Source: Caryophanales bacterium UBA1427 (GTDB taxonomy: Bacteria; Bacillota_I; Bacilli_A; ML615J-28; CAG-313). Taken from it: a stretch of 32,192 nt of DNA. The notes under the pieces were generated by a model that ran no database searches, was not told the DNA's origin, and was given only the letters and a program-made list of their open reading frames with translations. The translations under genes were made by a program, and so were the position numbers. Shown here piece after piece: positions 30,906-32,192 of this stretch. The DNA is taken from positions 1 to 32,192 of the forward strand of contig DCTZ01000041.1 of assembly GCA_002329485.1 (NCBI GenBank), written 5' to 3'. Position 1 is the first letter of the stretch. Each line of letters begins with the position of its first letter.

Positions 30906-32192
30906 AGAACAAATTCTCAACCGCCAAAAACACATCCGCAATTTTTCGATTATCGCTCATATTGACCACGGCAAATCGACTTTGGCCGATCGGATCCTGG
31001 AATATACCGGGGCTTTGGAGTTCCGCGAAATGAAAGACCAAATTCTCGACAATATGGATTTGGAACGGGAACGGGGCATTACGATTAAGCTGAATGCGGT
31101 GGAATTGGTCTACCGGGCGGATAATCAGGAAGAATATATTTTGCATTTGATTGACACCCCCGGGCATGTCGACTTTACTTATGAAGTTTCAAGGAGTCTT
31201 GCCGCCTGCGAAGGCGCCGTTCTGGTTGTCGATGCGGCACAGGGAATCGAAGCCCAAACCTTGGCCAATGTATATTTGGCGCTCGACCATAATTTGGAAA
31301 TCATCCCTTTAATCAATAAAATCGATTTGCCTTCGGCCAACCCCGAGCAGGTAAAACATGATATCGAAGAAGAAATCGGACTCGATGCGAGCGAAGCCAT
31401 TCTGGCTTCCGCAAAAGAAGGTATCGGCATCAGGGAACTTTTGGAAGCAATCGTCCATAAAATTCCTTCTCCCAAAGGCAATCCGTTAGGACCCGTCAAA
31501 GCTTTAATCTTTGACTCCTATTACGATTCCTACCGGGGCGTCATCCCATCGATCCGCGTCTTTGAAGGAACAATCAAAAAGGGTGACCATATTAAAATGA
31601 TGGCCACCAATGGGGTCTACGAAGTGACCGAAGTGGGCGTACGCACTCCGAAAGAAAAAAAGACCGATTTTTTGACGGCCGGTGATGTCGGCTATTTGGT
31701 AGCCGGTATCAAAGAAGTTTCCCACGTCCATGTCGGGGATACGATTACGGTTATCGAAAACGAAGCCGCGGAACCCCTTCCGGGATACCGGAAACTCAAT
31801 TCCATGGTATTCTGCGGCATTTATCCGGTCGAATCCAACCGCTATATGGAATTAAAAGACGCGCTGGAAAAACTGCATCTAAATGATGCGGCGCTGAGCT
31901 ATGAACCGGAAACTTCCCAAGCCTTGGGACACGGATTCCGGTGCGGATTCTTGGGACTGCTTCATATGGATGTCATCCAGGAACGGATCGAACGCGAATT
32001 CAAAATTGAAATTATCGCGACCGCTCCAAGCGTTGTTTACCACGTGCATTTGACCAACGGCGAAATGGTTCCGGTCGATAATCCGAGTCTGCTTCCCGAA
32101 GCCGTTCGAATCAAACACATCGAAGAACCGTACATCAAAGCGACCATTATGGTTCCGGCCGGTTACATCGGTCCGGTAATGGAACTTTGCCA
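30886..32192 (+). CDS. lepA: Elongation factor 4 (LepA), 3' truncated by window end
   Basis: Ribosome-bound translational GTPase LepA/EF4. About 435 of the usual ~600 residues are present. G motifs: AHIDHGKST, the LERERGITIK switch, DTPGHVDF, NKID and ASAKEG. Domain II follows, and then RCGFLGLLHMDVIQERIEREF, a LepA signature. The C-terminal LepA-specific domain lies beyond the edge. The start is taken as ATG 30886 (MNRTMNKEQ) because AGGA at 30874-30877 is 8 nt before it; ATG 30898 in the same frame is 20 nt away. The gene overlaps the preceding membrane-protein gene by 20 nt. Confidence 0.96.
   Translation, partial: MNRTMNKEQILNRQKHIRNFSIIAHIDHGKSTLADRILEYTGALEFREMKDQILDNMDLERERGITIKLNAVELVYRADNQEEYILHLIDTPGHVDFTYEVSRSLAACEGAVLVVDAAQGIEAQTLANVYLALDHNLEIIPLINKIDLPSANPEQVKHDIEEEIGLDASEAILASAKEGIGIRELLEAIVHKIPSPKGNPLGPVKALIFDSYYDSYRGVIPSIRVFEGTIKKGDHIKMMATNGVYEVTEVGVRTPKEKKTDFLTAGDVGYLVAGIKEVSHVHVGDTITVIENEAAEPLPGYRKLNSMVFCGIYPVESNRYMELKDALEKLHLNDAALSYEPETSQALGHGFRCGFLGLLHMDVIQERIEREFKIEIIATAPSVVYHVHLTNGEMVPVDNPSLLPEAVRIKHIEEPYIKATIMVPAGYIGPVMELC

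Noticed and set aside
1..32192. UGA read as tryptophan (genetic code 4)
   Set aside because: No conserved gene is interrupted by in-frame TGA and Trp is written TGG, so reassignment is not shown; only absence of TGA stops is seen.
1..32192. CRISPR arrays, tRNA or rRNA genes, insertion sequences, prophage or defence genes
   Set aside because: I saw no repeat-spacer pattern, cloverleaf-like sequence, transposase or phage/defence protein in either strand; the genes are mainly housekeeping.

Overview
The window looks like a chromosomal segment of a low-to-mid-GC, probably anaerobic member of the Bacillota, near the Bacilli/Erysipelotrichia/Mollicutes-related lineages. Supporting signs are: the Bacilli-like gene orders dnaG-rpoD-trmK-nif3 and S1 protein-der-gpsA; single-chain (alpha2) glycyl-tRNA synthetase; ParE/ParC; UPF0154 (YneF); ThiT behind a TPP riboswitch; a SpoVIF-like small protein; class III (oxygen-sensitive) ribonucleotide reductase; and a clostridial-type ferredoxin. 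It holds 29 protein genes (glyS and lepA are cut by the edges) and no rRNA, tRNA, CRISPR array, transposase or phage gene that I can see. All this is inferred from protein content; I ran no phylogeny.

Layout. 1-6841: glyS end, dnaG, two tandem primary-type sigma factors, trmK and nif3, all on + and closed by a strong terminator. 6884-8265: ferredoxin (-), yneF (+), plsY (-), each with its own clear promoter. 8328-12868: parE-parC (topoisomerase IV). 12908-16862: S1-domain protein, der, gpsA. 16959-20492: beta-propeller lipoprotein, ECF-like sigma factor, probable membrane anti-sigma, SpoVIF-like protein. 20559-24833: CBS/CorC membrane protein, then tldD-tldE. 24855-26128 (-): TPP riboswitch, thiT and an unrecognised membrane-anchored gene. 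26331-29302: nrdD-nrdG. 29309-32192: an unrecognised small gene, dapA, a small membrane protein, and lepA running off the end.

Functional groups: replication and transcription (primase, sigma factors, topoisomerase IV), translation (GlyRS, TrmK, S1 protein, Der, LepA), phospholipid start (GpsA makes glycerol-3-phosphate, PlsY acylates it), anaerobic dNTP synthesis, thiamine uptake and envelope signalling. Promoters are regular: six of the clearest have a -35, exactly 17 nt and TATAAT, TAAAAT or CATAAT, and most operons end in perfect hairpins with T-tracts.

No known or clearly new defence or mobile system is visible. The items most worth a second look are the tandem pair of primary-type sigma factors, both with TTG starts; the complete absence of TGA stops in 28 readable gene ends; the uncharacterised partner of thiT under riboswitch control; the lipoprotein/sigma/anti-sigma cluster with a C-tract next to its promoter; and a terminator-like hairpin that contains the ribosome binding site of the SpoVIF-like gene.
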